Assembly: GCA_028717405.1 (NCBI GenBank)
Contig: JAQUNY010000022.1
Location: forward strand, 1 to 15,170
Direction of reading: 5' to 3'
DNA: 15,170 bases
From: Eubacteriales bacterium
GTDB lineage: Bacteria > Bacillota > Clostridia > JAQUNY01
Part shown: positions 15,108 through 15,170 of the stretch, one piece after another
How positions within the stretch are numbered: the stretch's first letter is position 1
How the letters are laid out: each line of letters starts with the position of its first letter
Notes under the pieces: generated by a model
Seen by the model: the letters and a program-made list of their open reading frames with translations, nothing else
The model's database searches: none
What the model was told of the DNA's origin: nothing
Position numbers and translations under genes: made by a program

Positions 15108-15170
15108 TTTGAAGCATAAAAATTTCAAAGGTTATCGGTGCTGTTCCTGATATATTGGCTGGGGCTGATT

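Overview
The window looks like chromosomal DNA of an anaerobic, low-to-moderate-GC member of the Bacillota, most likely class Clostridia. The evidence is strong purine-rich Shine-Dalgarno sites, frequent TTG and GTG starts, a YesL/DUF624 membrane protein, a lysine-riboswitch-controlled dapA-dapB operon, and [4Fe-4S] proteins of the kind common in anaerobes. The genus cannot be named from this sequence. No tRNA, rRNA, transposase, integrase or CRISPR array was seen.

Layout. (1) 1-896, plus strand: a possible tail of an upstream gene, then a YesL-like membrane protein. (2) 931-3088, minus strand: a lysine biosynthesis operon, read from a consensus-like promoter near 3060-3088 through a lysine riboswitch (about 2817-2994) and an intrinsic terminator (2707-2734) into dapA and dapB. 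(3) 2652-3469 has no protein gene. Besides the riboswitch it holds a degenerate tandem array of 5-bp units (3131-3215) and a 17-bp palindrome upstream of the next gene. (4) 3470-7827, plus strand: a tight cluster of a SNF2/HepA-type ATPase, a SWIM zinc-finger protein and an M50B-like membrane metalloprotease. (5) 7888-11555, plus strand: NAD-dependent DNA ligase LigA with an unusual Gly/Ala/Thr-rich insert, a small DUF6483-like protein and a seven-bladed beta-propeller lactonase. (6) 11619-15107, plus strand: an extended -10 promoter followed by three tandem paralogues of a cytoplasmic iron-sulfur protein family related to QueG and the reductive dehalogenase catalytic subunit.

How the genes work together. 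The dap genes form a classical lysine-feedback unit. SNF2 and SWIM are a recurrent bacterial pair expected to act together on DNA or nucleoprotein; their direct substrate is unknown. The three iron-sulfur paralogues are the best candidate for an undescribed system. They share a QueG/RdhA-like core, a first CxxCxxCxxxCP cluster motif, a conserved W-x-C between the two cluster motifs and a shortened second cluster motif. They lack a Tat signal, an RdhB-type anchor partner, and any obvious counterpart of the catalytic residues of QueG or RdhA. They are probably co-transcribed, with the third translationally coupled to the second, which suggests a multi-component or multi-substrate redox system.
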